A stretch of DNA of 64,000 nucleotides, taken from positions 36,717,501 through 36,781,500 of the forward strand of contig NC_092526.1 in NCBI RefSeq assembly GCF_037038585.1. The letters run 5' to 3'. The stretch is from Patagioenas fasciata. Its lineage: Eukaryota; Chordata; Aves; Columbiformes; Columbidae. The position numbers were made by a program, and so were the translations under genes. The notes under the pieces are model-generated. The model searched no databases. It saw nothing but the letters and a program-made list of their open reading frames with translations, and was not told the DNA's origin. The first letter of the stretch is position 1. The number at the start of each line of letters is the position of its first letter. Below are positions 50,101 to 61,625 of this stretch, piece by piece.

Positions 50101-51832
50101 GGTTTTACTGGAATCATTTATGGAGCTGTGAGAATTACTGTCCTCGCTGAAGTTCCAGTATCGGAAATTCATCTTACGGTATCAGAAATTCATGTTAGTT
50201 ACAGCGTTTGTCACTTAAAGAATTTGCTGTGATTGCTTTTGTCTTCCAAAGTGCTTATGTTTTAAGATAAACTGTTCTTCCTGATGGTGCTTTTTGTCTG
50301 TTTTTGTTTTGGGTTCCCCCCTCTGCCCCCCCTTCCCAGCTGAAAATGATGCATCTTTTTTTGGTATCCCTTTTCTTTCTTCATAGAAATGAGTTAGAGT
50401 GTAATTTGTCATTTTGATCAGCTATTGCCAGGCACACAAATCTGCTTGGACGCGTGTGGCTTTTGTTTTGATTTCATTCTTGCTTTGATATAATTATATA
50501 GCAAATATATATATATATGTATAAAATATTTCTAGATCTTCTACTAAAAAATTTCTGCTTAAGAAAAATGATAACTAAAGCATTTCTGCCTTGTGTCCAA
50601 ACTTGATATGAAATCCATACACAGATTTATGAATGAAAACTGACAGATTCTGTTTGGTTGTAGTTTGAAATACCTGCAATGATTGAAACACTCCAGGATT
50701 TGCATATTTTTTTTTCTTATCTGTTTTGAATAGTATCTTCAAGCTCTCATTGCTTGTTTTGGCAGACTATCAGTAACTTTAAGTGATGCATATTCACTTG
50801 ATTGCAGTGGGGATGGTAGAATGAAGTGATTTGATTCCTTGTGTGAATAGGATTGAGAAAAAGTTTCAGGTTTGGCAGAAAGCAAATGACCAGAGGAAGG
50901 CTGTTTTACTTAATCCATATATATGTAATTCATGCCTTTTTCTTTTTCCCTCTCCATAATTTGCTTTGATACACTCTTTCACCAATAAGTTGCTGCCAGA
51001 ATGTGCTTGAAGCAAAGATCTCAATGTAAAATTCTACTTTGGTGTCGTAATTAAATTCAGGATAATTATCTGCCTACATTTCTAAAATTCACCTTCAACT
51101 CGAGTTCACTGGATATTTTTAATATCTTCAGTCTTGGTTCTATTTCGTGCTGTTTTGATGCGTTTGGCATGTATGGAGGGATCAAATCCCACTTTGTTAG
51201 TAGAACTGCATCGTATCTTGTCTGTCTTTAAGCAAGTGTGAATTTGGGGAGGTAGGAGAGGTTTTAAGTTATTTGAGATCACTGTGGTCATGTTTATGCG
51301 GAGATCTAGAAAATGGACAAAGCTTGTAAGATTTTGGTGAGGTTTGGGGCTTTGTGTTGTTACACTAAGCGTGCTACTGGTTTTGCATCAAGCCACTTTG
51401 TTCTGTTGGTAGACTCATGTAAGGACAGATTGCAAAATGTCTCAGAAACTTATTTGGGGTTTTTGCAGAAGTTTTCCTTTTATTCTGTAGTAGTCTGCGT
51501 GAAAATACACATCATGTTTTACCAGTGCTGCCAACAAAAACACCATTTCTCTCTTGTCTACTTCCAAGACACTCATTTTCATATGTGCACACATAGCACT
51601 GCATGGGTGCTATGTATGTGGCCATGAATTTCTCTGACATGCCCAGGTCTTTGTTGCTAATGTAGCTCATTCAGAATTAATTAGTTTAATCATAGGTATC
51701 AGGAAAATGAGAAGAAGAAGCTGTTCAAAATAACATGGATTTATTTCTTTGTTTTTTTAGGAGACATCACTCAGAAAGGATATGAAAAGAAAAGAGCAAA
51801 ACTGTTGGCACGGTACATACCACTAATTCAAG
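22724..51832 (+). CDS. DIP2A: DIP2A, exons 1-2 (5' part of gene)
   Basis: Disco-interacting protein 2 homolog A. The family has an N-terminal DMAP1-binding domain and two AMP-binding (adenylate-forming) domains. Human DIP2A has been linked to FSTL1 signalling and acetyl-CoA metabolism. Only the first 56 codons are in this window. They give [20 protein letters not shown], then the family-wide [20 protein letters not shown], then [10 protein letters not shown]. The [12 protein letters not shown] ending is, from memory, DIP2A-specific and differs in DIP2B and DIP2C, and the PCNT neighbour agrees. The coordinates span from the start codon to the end of exon 2 and include a 28.9 kb intron. The rest of the gene lies right of the window. 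Confidence 0.95.
35102..35131. repeat. (GT)n/(TA)n microsatellite
   Basis: About nine GT units followed by TATGTATATATA in DIP2A intron 1. Confidence 0.9.
35367..35384. repeat. Poly-A run (A18)
   Basis: A long A homopolymer after GTGAC, followed by CACCG. No adjacent retrotransposed sequence was recognised. Confidence 0.8.
37330..37560 (-). mobile_element. CR1 LINE 3'-end fragment
   Basis: The plus strand begins AATCACAGAATGGTTTGGGT, then TTGGAAGGACCTTCAAAGCT and CTCTGGGCAGCCTGGGCC, the reverse complement of a CR1 3' end. The match fades beyond about 37520 and the 5' limit is uncertain. Confidence 0.85.
51761..51832 (+). CDS. DIP2A: DIP2A coding exon 2
   Basis: 72 nt after acceptor TTTGTTTTTTTAG. 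It encodes [20 protein letters not shown] and then PLIQ plus one base, with donor GTAAGA (phase 1). It joins exon 1 at a split Gly codon. [12 protein letters not shown] is nearly invariant across DIP2 proteins and belongs to the DMAP1-binding domain. Confidence 0.97.
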
Positions 51833-51989
51833 GTAAGAGACTGCATAGAAGTTAAAACTTCGGTGCTAAATCTGTGAAAATATGTAATGGAAATTTCTCA
51901 CTAAATGGAACAGATGAATTGATGCTTGCTTGACGTGGCATCTAACTGGTAGCGGAAAATGGCTATTATACAGAACAAGAGAAAAGTCT

Positions 51990-52011
51990 GAGAGAGAGAG
52001 ATATATATATA
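51990..52011. repeat. (GA)n-(TA)n microsatellite
   Basis: Five to six GA units run into AT units about 160 bases downstream of DIP2A exon 2. Confidence 0.85.
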
Positions 52012-55000
52012 ACCTTTAATGCGGAATGTTAAAAGGTAACATTTTTGTCAGCAAACTTTAGTCTGTATCCAAGACTTTAAGATAATTTTTAAAATGAGAA
52101 AAGTTATTCCTGAAGGTACGTTAGCCAGCTTCGTTAAATGCAAACACTCGCTCCTTGTCACTCTCATTCTTCAGTGTGCTTTTTTGCACATGCCCTCTGC
52201 ACCCCCCGTGTCACCCTGCCCAGTTTCTTCAAAATACTGACTTTTTATTATAAACTATTACTTCTTAAGCTGATTATTATCAGACTTCCATGGCGAAAAA
52301 CTAAATGCTTAACTTTTTATATTTATTTTTACACTAGGAAACTTACTTCAGGTTAAAGCTGTTGTGTTGCCATTGGGCTTTGGTCTTGTATAATAACCTC
52401 AGGCCAGTTCTTGTATAGCTTGAGAGATACTGGTTGAGATAAGGGAAAATGAGGAGAGAAAAGAGATGAGTGGAACCAATGAGACACTGTAGATAGATGA
52501 GAGAAAAAGAATAACAGGTATTATTTTACAAGGTTAGTATTACGCTTTTGGATCAGAGAACAGAGGGATCAATGCTGTGATTTTTGGTCCTGTTTTGTTT
52601 CTGATATTTACAGAAGTTACTGATTTGATGGAGAAATGGACATCTGCAGCCATTTTTGTGCAAATTGTTGAACCAGATGATAGTTCCTTTTACTTTTGAC
52701 ATCTTGATCAGTGACCCCTGTGGCTCTTTGGAGCAGGACAGACGAAAGTTTTGTTCTCCTGAGTTCTGCTGAGTTGTGATGTTTTAGAAAAACGTTGTTT
52801 ATTTGGTGTTGAACAGTTAGAATGTGATTTGGTGTTTCATCATGAGGTTTCTTAGCACAGGTTTGTTGTTTTGTGGTTTTCTTGTTGTTAAGAACGTCTG
52901 TAGCTTTTCGCTTAGTAAATTTATAATACTCTAGACCACGAAGGATCTAACTCATCTCTATAAAATGGCTCATTCCTTGAATAGAAGCAGTTGGGATGTT
53001 TCTGATAAGTACTGCAGGCAGCAGCAAGCTCTCGCTTCACCTGCCACAGCTTTTCCTCCTTATAGCATTTTTCTCTAAGAAAATGCCTCACTTTTCTGTT
53101 CAAGAAAACACCCTGTCCTCCAGCTCAGCTTAACTAAGGAATTTGAGATGAGGCCAAGTATGGATTTTGACTGAGGATTAACAATCAGGAGAAATGTTCT
53201 GCAATTACCTCCGTTTATTAGAAAGTCGTGTCTTTGGATTTCAACTGTTGATTTACTCCGCCTTCTCTCCTCTCTACTAGTAGTGATTTTTAAACTTTTT
53301 TTTCCCCTTTTAACCCTTAAACTGAAAAGCTGTTTGCATAAACTGTTCAATTTCTTGGCTAAAGTGTAGCTTAGGAAAGTACAGCACACTGTCTTCAATA
53401 CTTCAAGTAAGTGTTAAAAGCAGTGTAAAGCACCTTTGTTCCCCTCTTCTGCATGAACGCTGCTGACCTCATGTCATATTCTAACTCTTGGGGTCTTAGA
53501 AGCATCTCCTGTGCAGGGTTTCCAGGGGTGTTAGGCCGATTAAATTCAGTTGTCTGCTGTAGAAACCTACTGTGATACCGGTATGATTTCCAGAGGTGTT
53601 TTGTAATGTCCTATTTAGGTAACCTGCTCATTCAGGAACACACTGTGTATGAAACTACAGACTTGCTAGGCAGCTTTACAAGTTAAAAAGAAGAGTAGGA
53701 AAAATACAAATTGTTTTCACTGAAGCTTCCCTTTCAAACTTGAGGTGTTCACGAGTGTTTCATCTGGGAGAAGTGACTTCATATGATGTAGGTTAACACT
53801 TCAACATCCTGGGCAGTAATTAAGAAAGCGTGGCCTAAGGAGATGGCAGCGCAGCTCAGCAGTCTCCTCGTTTGTCTGTGATCTGGTATTAGGCTCAGCT
53901 AATAATCCCAGGTCCCTTTAGATTTCCAGCTGCTGCAAAATTTCTCCTTGTTCGGCCAGGTTTTCCCTGATCATCTTAAGGAGTGGTCAGAAATTAGCTG
54001 ATCCTATGGTCTGTCCTCCTTGCTTGATACCGTGTTTTGTAAGAAGTACTGGATTACCAGATTTGTCTACTGCTTAGCCTGGCTTTGCATGGAGATAACA
54101 GGAATCTAGCTTTAATATCCTAAAAAGAGAGTGAGCGGGCTGCTTGCCTGAGCACAAACACTGACACTCCATCAAAAAGACAAGGTTTGCTTAAAACCCT
54201 AAGCTGACTACTTATTTCAGTTTCCTGACGTATGTTCCATTAACCCAGTTCTAGCTTGGAGTTTTGTTAATTGACACAGCTTCAGCGTGGCTCAGATTAA
54301 TGGGCGGGAGTCCCAGTGGCTTTGAGCCTGCGGTAATCTTTTATCATTAACAATTTGATCGCAGGATTTTTTTGTAATGTCCTTTGCTCAGCAGCATTCC
54401 TGGTAGGATTTGTTAAGTTTGCCATTATCCATCAAGTTTTTGCAGACTAATGCATGTCAGCATTTTAGATTTGAAGAGTTCTTAGTCTGTGATTTGACCA
54501 TCCCCAGGACCAGTAACTCGTGTCATTCTGCAGCTGATTTAATAATTTCTTTTCCAATTATATGCCTTGTCATCTTTTCTCTGTTGGTTTGAGGTAAAGA
54601 CTGCTGAGCAATTAATTTTATCTCATGTTCTTCAGTACCTTTTTGAATTTCACAAAACCTGATGTTTCCTTACAGTGTGTCAATCCCTACCTCTACTTGT
54701 TTCGTTACGAAACTGAAGCGGATAGTACAATCCTACTGATTTGTAAGGTTTTTAGCAAAGTACAGGGTGAGCAATGAAAGTACTGGATAGGAAATAGCAT
54801 TCCTGGTGAGAGGCAGAAAGTAGAAAAAGGAATAATAGGAACGTTGTTAGAAATGAAAGGTTTTGATTACTGTAAGTTTATGAAATATCATAGTGTTCAG
54901 ATCTATATGGGTAGTTGATTGGATCTTCTTTTAACAAATAGTTATGAATCAAGTTGTGTGCTCTTTGTATCTTCAAGCATTCTCATATACTGGTATAAGA

Positions 55001-55991
55001 TTCGAGCTCTGGAAGTTTAACTTTTCCTGTTTTACCTCATCAGCTGCCAAGTAAAATGTACCCATGTGAGAACTCCTGCTCCTTGAATGCCGTGTGAAAT
55101 GGAGTGGATTAAGATTCTGCTGCACTGTGTAGCTGAATCTGTGGGGAACCAAATCTATATATGCAGTGTGAAATAACCCCTCAGAGGGCTTGGTGAATAG
55201 AAAAAACCAAAAGTGGCTGTAAAGCACATTTTCAATTAACAGTAAAATTAAGTAGAACGTGTTAGTATTCAGGAGTTGTGCTACTGTAGGCTCTGGTTTG
55301 CATTCTAAAATTCTAAACCTGCAGTTATGAAGAGTAAGCAGAAACGTTAGATTTCACTTAAGAACCATAAAACTACGTAGCTATGGGGAAATACTAATTA
55401 AAATGTGTTATCTTTCTCTATTCCAACCAAATGCCTGTGAAAAAGTAAGAAGCGTTGAGTTTTCTGTTGAATTTCAATGAATTTTTGACGGTTAAAGGAG
55501 CTGTTTCTTTCTAGAATCACTTCATATTCCCCATGTGGAATATATCTAAGAATGGGAAGCGGTACCAGGGGGGATGGCAACTCCAAAAGCCTCATTCTGA
55601 ACAATCTCAGTGTTGTGCTTGGGAGAGCAGGTAACTTCTACCTGCGAAGGTACATTTGTCACAGGAGCATTAAAAAAAATCATGTCAGGAAGTGAAACAT
55701 CATGAGCTGATTGTTGAAGGTGAAATAAATAAAATTTCTTCTATTCTGCTGATACTCCAGACACTTGAAACCATTTCAAAGCTATTTTAACCAAAGGGGA
55801 AGATGAAATGTGAACCTCAGAGGTTCTGACAGCAGTGATCAGTCATTGTAAGGTCATCTGCGTTCCCCTTTGTTAAATAGGAATTACCGTGCAGCCGTCC
55901 TTCACTACCGTGGTAATTTCCTGTTCACCTACCAGCTGTTTCTCTAAAAAGCAGAAATTTTGTTGTGTAGTTTTAAAAGCCTGGCCAGTGT

Positions 55992-56050
55992 AGCTGTTTT
56001 ATTTATACTTTATTTATATATATTATAGATACAATGTAAATAAAACAGCT
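55992..56050. other. 59-base inverted repeat / hairpin
   Basis: AGCTGTTTTATTTA (55992-56005) pairs perfectly with TAAATAAAACAGCT (56037-56050). Inward pairing continues with only two mismatches and two G-T pairs down to a loop of about five bases near 56019-56023. The size fits a microRNA precursor, but the stem is AT-rich and could equally be a miniature-element relic or a plain palindrome. Confidence 0.6.
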
Positions 56051-56095
56051 GAAGTGGTTTTAATATATAATATTTGTACTATATGGTGTTATATA

Positions 56096-56111
56096 ACAAT
56101 AATAATAATAA
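56096..56111. repeat. (AAT)n short repeat
   Basis: Five ATA/AAT units within a broader AT-rich tract (about 56010-56160) next to the hairpin. Confidence 0.85.
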
Positions 56112-56851
56112 CAGCTATACAGATCTATATATTTCTTTTTAATTTATCTGTGTTTTACTCGTTTTCTTCTTCGCTCTTGAATGTTTCAGGAGTCAAATTT
56201 TCTTGGTCTAAATATGCCTTCTGTTGAGAAAACTCAATGCTAGTATTCGAGACCAGCTGTCCCATTGCAGATTAATTATCAAACGCCAGCAGGATCATAC
56301 CAGTGCCTCGAATGCCCTGTATTTCTGGAGAGCAAAAGGTGCCTGTGAGCTTTCTTTTCCCTATGTTTTGTGAGAAGAATAATGGTAAATTCCAAGATTA
56401 TTCTCTGGGAAGGTCCAAGACAGATCTTGGTGTGGTAGCTACAACCAACCTGGGAGAGCTCTGCTGGGAAGAGAACATTTCAGAGGTTGTCTTGGGCAAC
56501 ATAAGTGGTTTTTAAAAGTACTTAAATATACTTAAGTACTTAAAAAAGAAATTGTTTGTTGGAAGAACCTGCAAGGACCTGGTTGATCTTAAGTATTCAA
56601 GAACACTTCCAAGGCAAAGCAGAAGAAATGAGATAAAATCGAACATGAGAAATGCATAGATTGGTTTCCATCGAATCCTGAGATGATGGAAGAAGCCTCT
56701 GTTGCTTCAAAGGTAATTTATGGAACTTGAGGCCGTACTGGTGCAGTCAGTAGTGGATCTACACTGAATCGTCCAGCGACAGAGACTTGTTCTGCCGTCA
56801 GCTACGTGATTGTAATTAACCACAGCACGTAATGGTCTGTTCCTGTTTCAC

Positions 56852-57455
56852 AGTGTCACAGTATCACAGTATGTTTGGGATTGGAAGGGACCTCGAAAAA
56901 ATCATCTAGTCCAATCCCCCTGCTGGAGCAGGAACGCCTAGGTGAGGTCGCACAGGAAGGTGTCCAGGCGGGCTTTGAATGTCTCCAGGGAAGGAGACTC
57001 CACAACCTCCCTGGGCAGCCTGGGCCAGTGCTCTGTTACCCTCACTGAGAAGAAGTTTTTTCTCAAATTTAAGTGGAACCTCTTGTGTTCCAGCTTGATC
57101 CCATTACTCCTTGTTCTATCATTGTTTGCCACTGAGAAGAGCCTGGCTCCATCCTCGTGGCACTCACCCTTTATATATTTATAAACATTAATAAGGTCAC
57201 CCCTCATTCTCCTCTCCTCCAAACTAAAGAGACCCAGCTCCCTCAGCCTTTCTTCATAAGGGAGATGCTCCACTCCCTTAATCATCTTCGTTGCCCTACG
57301 CTGGACCCTCTACAGCAGTTCCCTGTCCTTCTGGAACTGAGGGGCCCAGAACTGGACACAGTGTTCCAGATGGGGTCTCACCAGGGCAGAGTGGAGGGGA
57401 AGGAGGACCTCTCTCAATCTACTGGCCACCCCCCTTGTAATACACCCGAGGATGT
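56852..57455 (-). mobile_element. CR1 LINE, 3' 0.6 kb, relatively intact
   Basis: The longest CR1 here. On the minus strand 57285-56938 is open for 115 codons and reads as the end of the CR1 reverse transcriptase ([20 protein letters not shown]). The stop is followed by GGATTGGACTAGATGATTTT and a repeat-rich 3' end with GTGATACTGTGACACTG. Its intact frame suggests a younger insertion than the other copies. Confidence 0.93.
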
Positions 57456-57976
57456 TTGCTTTATTACGTCATCTCTGTTTTGGTAGATGTTAGACACAAA
57501 TTTGGTACAAGAAGAAACAATCAGTGCCAGATTAAAACTTACTGTTTGAGCCTCTGGTTGTCTCTTCAGCTGTCAGGTTTCACATAAAAGTTCCAAATGT
57601 CCGTCTTCATCTTTGGGAAATAAATATGCACGATTTTTGCTTGTATGGGTTTATTGTGAAAGCACATACGAGTGGTGCATTAACCACAGTGCAGCTGCCA
57701 CTGCTGCTTTTCTGTTAGTGACAATACAAGAAATATAAAGAAATAAAAAAGAAGTGTGTGAATAATAAAGCAGACATGCTTCTGCTTTACAAACTTGAAA
57801 AAACACACATTCTTCATTTTCCTCTGAGAGCTGTTATTTGCAGAACATGGTGTGTTAGTCAGCTCTAAGTACAAGTCCCCATTAATGGTAGTTTTGAGAA
57901 AGTTTACTGGGGTACATACCCTAAAATACGACTTAGAAAACCCAAGGTGTTTAGGTCAAGCTCTTTCTATCCCTTT

Positions 57977-58012
57977 CAAGAAAAACAAACAAACAAAAAC
58001 ATACACACACAA
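57977..58012. repeat. (AAAC)n and (CA)n simple repeat
   Basis: Low-complexity A-rich sequence, AAACAAACAAACAAAAAC followed by ACACACAC. A similar A/C-rich tract occurs at 58218-58264. Confidence 0.7.
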
Positions 58013-60819
58013 AAGAAAAAGCTGTAAAAGCTGTTACCGAGTGAAACTTTGCAGTTCTTTTCTTGACAGCTGACATCAGGAGTTTTCCTAGGGTGGATTA
58101 AATTTAGAGACTTGCATGTCTCCGGTGTGCTTTTTATATAGAGTAATGATGTAACTGGTGAGAACAAAAACCCCTGAATTGTCATTAGCATCATATTGTT
58201 TCTAATATTGAGGATTAAAAAAACCCAAAACAAACAAAACGCAACACACACAAAAAAAAAAAACCCGTGTGGCAACAAATCGTTATTTCATTGAGTTAAA
58301 AGCGATGCTAAATGTTGCTTTTTATAACTATCAAGTAACCTGAGCATGTAGCTTCTTTTTAACAGAGCAAAACCTCACTTCTGAGTATCATGGAATTTAG
58401 TGGTATTAGTTAAGCCAACTTCCCATACTGCTTTAATCTGAGACGAATTAACAGATACGGAGACATCTTTCAATTATTAATAGTGCTGTTTTATATTTAA
58501 GTTGGAGAATAATTCAGATAAATAGTCTTAAAGGAAACAAGCTGATCATAATTTTTAATTTAAACATGTGGTTCTTCATATTTTTTTAAAGGAGAACAAG
58601 TAATTTCAGTTTCTTCTTTCATAGATCTTTAAAGCGCTCTTTGAGATCTTAAACAAATGCAAGTCAGTCAGTGTCCTTTACTCGTCGTTATGTTCCCAAG
58701 AGCTGGTTTTTTCTACATTTTTGTGAGGGCTTTATAAAGGTGGTTTGAAATTTTGAAGCACCATGATTATCATTAGTGGTGGTATTGCTTGTGAGGCATT
58801 TAAGTACCTACATGGGCACAGGAACTGCACGATTAATTATATCTGAAATCAAGGGGTTGTTTTCTCCTCTACTTTGTCCCAACTATTACTGGTTCTAATA
58901 CTGTACTTCTGCATAAATTTTGATATTATTTGGTATGCGGTTTCCTCTGTTCCGGTTTGATCACTTATGACTTTCCTTTGTTTGCGTCATTAAACCCCCA
59001 AAACATTAAAAAACATGTAAGGTGTTACTTGTTTTTTCTCATATCATGATTCTTGAACTGACTTCAGCTTCAAGGCGCAGTCAAAAGAAGTGGGGGTTGA
59101 TGTGCAAACAGATCGGGGAAAGGGTTTGTTCTTCAGTCCAAACAGGGTTATGTAAGCTGGATGGCTGCCCCAAAGAATCATGTTGCAAAACTCCTCAACA
59201 TATTTGTATCAGGGTGTGGTAATGGCAAATATGAATTAGGTAGTTTAACAGCTGAGAGGTTGGACAAAGGGCTCATAGTAAACAAACCTGCAGATAGGAG
59301 CACCAGACAGCTTTTCGAGCTCATTTAGAGTTTTCCCCTTGGCTTAAGCCAAGCGTTCATAACTATATCCTGACCAATTCCTTGGGCACTGTGTGGGCAA
59401 GGAAAGCAACCATAAAATCCCAGTTCCTTTCCATTGGATGTGTTGTGCTGAGTAGAAGATCAGTGTTGGGTGTTAGCTGAGGGACTTCTGCCCTGAACGT
59501 GTGAAAATGCTGCTTCATCCCTCCACTGTTAATGTGTTTCTGCTGAAATTCCCTCTGGAGAAGTTGAGATGCAAGACTGGGATGAGAAGCAGTGGATACT
59601 TCTGGCTCTGGCCTGTAGTACGAGTCCCTCTTAGGCAGTACTATGGGAGCGTTAGTTTTGATAAAGCTTCAGCAAAAGATGCCCAAAGGGGACTTTTAGG
59701 GAAAAAAAGAATACAGAGTGAATGGGGAGCCTCGCTAGAAGGGAAAAGACAACTGCCTTGTGAAGAAAAATCATATTTCGCTTAGATGGAAGGGGACATT
59801 AAAAAGTGATACCTATATGTGAAATATGAAACCAGGGGATAGTGTCTGCTGTGGGTGTTAATTTTGCTTCCTTACACTTGTAGTTACTCTGTTGCCTACT
59901 GTGCCGTTGCTTATTGTTCCAAAGGTTTACCAATTTCAATTAAATGGAAACATTTTTTTTTGTTGTTCCACAGCTTACTCAGGTGCGTGAGCTGAAGTTG
60001 GAATTCTAAAACCTCTCTCCTACCTTACTGGTGTCTACATGAACTCATATTGCTGTTTCATCTCCAGTATTTTTGAAGACCATGTTCAGATATGTTGTGA
60101 CAACTTGTCACCTTTACACCGAACCCTCTGATACTGTCAGAAATCTAGACAGTTGGTTCATGGAATAGTTTCTCCTCATTAGGTTGCTGCCATCTTACAT
60201 GGAAACCTTTTTCCTCCATGAGGGCTGCTAACACAGGAACAGGTTTCTCTATGATGCCCCTGAATGATCTCGTCAGACCTTTTTTCTCTTCAGTGGCCGG
60301 TTACTTGGGTGCATGAATGAGATTTGGCTCCCTGAGGTTTCTGTCTGTTTTGGTGAAGTGGATCTGAGGCCTGAGGCCCTTAGGCCCCTGTGCCATGTGT
60401 TTTGGTTGAGGCTGGTATGTCTTATACTTCTGTTTTTCTTACGTTTTCATTGTTTTATTTTATGTAACTTACTTGGAAAACCCTACTGGTAATTCTTTAG
60501 GAGCCCAGTTAAAGCATCAAACAATCAAATAGTACTTTTAAGATAACTTAGCAATGCAGCCTAATATGACTGCTGGATTTGTCTAGTGGCCATGTGAACT
60601 CCTGAAAATAAAAGAGCGTGTTTCTTCCGCTGTAATCCTTTTGATTACTTGATGAATGATGAGTGCACATGCTGTTAGCCAGGCTGGATAGAAAGACATG
60701 TTCGAGTGGGATTAAGGCTTTGCCAGCTAGTGTAGGAAACTGAGTTTAGGCCTCTGCTTTCATTTGAATTTTCTCCAGTTTCTGCTGCTAACAAGGACAC
60801 ATGCCCTTCTCCATCTGAA

Positions 60820-60879
60820 AGGCTGGACCAGATGATCTTTCAAGGTCCCTTCCAAGCTGGGCTGTTCCGTGATTCTATA
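60820..60879 (+). mobile_element. CR1 LINE 3' tail
   Basis: Short tail. GGCTGGACCAGATGATCTTT is followed by CAAGGTCCCTTCCAAGCTGG and ends CCGTGATTCTAT. Confidence 0.82.
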
Positions 60880-61561
60880 TAGCTGTGATTTTTTGATTTA
60901 ACTTCTTTGTGGGTACCTCAGCCTTGCATTCAATTAGAACGGGATGTGTTTTACATACCCTACGGTGTTTGTTCTGTAGTTCCTCTTGTAAGGAATGTGC
61001 AATTTACTCCTGTGTCTTGCAATCTACAATAGCTTTTATATTTCTTGTATTTATAACTTACAGGAAAAAAGTGCAGTTACCTCTTTCTTGATGCTATTGA
61101 ATTAAAACTCCTACGTTACATGATGGCTATAAAAGCTGTGATCGAAGTATGTCCAAATTTTAATGGACTAATTTAGTTCGATCTTACCGTAATTGGTTTA
61201 AATGAAATACATGAAAATGTAATGTGATCACTTGGGCTGGTTGAAAAAGCTGTTTGTAGCTTGACTGTTCACAGTTTCACAAAATATCAAGAGATTGCTG
61301 TTCGTGTGCCTTTTTAATTGAGGCAGTATTCAGTAGTATGACCAAATTTTGTAGTACATTCTTTTAAGAGCTTGAATAAGGAGATGATGCTTTTAGACTA
61401 ACTGTGTTTTTTGTTGAAGTTTTTTTGTGAAAAATAATTTTTTCATTAAAAGTAGGAGTCATTCTACACCAGTCTAACTGTATCTGTCTAGGTACAGCAA
61501 GTATTTTTGAGCTTGCTTCCAGGAGAAGAAACAAAATGGTGGTGAGATCACTCTGTGAATT

Positions 61562-61625
61562 TAGAGAGAGAGAGAGATAGATAGATAGATAGATACACAC
61601 ACACCCCCCTATGTGTATATATATT
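61562..61625. repeat. Compound (GA)n(GATA)n(CA)n(TA)n microsatellite
   Basis: About six GA units, five GATA units, five CA units, a C6 run and a short TA stretch, side by side over about 64 bases. Likely length-polymorphic. Confidence 0.92.

Larger units (their letters stand above)
22821..51760 (+). other. DIP2A: DIP2A intron 1 (28.9 kb)
   Basis: No further exon in phase with DIP2A and no other gene recognised. It contains the 3' half of the CpG island to about 23.1 kb, one CR1 (37330-37560), microsatellites at 32692-32705, 35102-35131, 35367-35384 (A18) and 50505-50520, and AT-rich blocks that look like possible conserved enhancers (43571-43680, 44511-44660). The longest open frames here (for example 29410-29952 +, 180 codons) look like chance. 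Confidence 0.75.

Noticed and set aside
22724-51832. DIP2B or DIP2C as the second gene
   Set aside because: From memory these differ after GYEKKR, whereas [12 protein letters not shown] fits DIP2A. PCNT next door also points to DIP2A.
56938-57285. 115-codon minus frame as a separate gene
   Set aside because: It is the end of the CR1 reverse transcriptase inside the repeat at 56852-57455.
59942-60020. Possible DIP2A exon 3 after TTGTTGTTCCACAG
   Set aside because: The phase-1 reading stops after five codons and does not resemble the expected DIP2A sequence.
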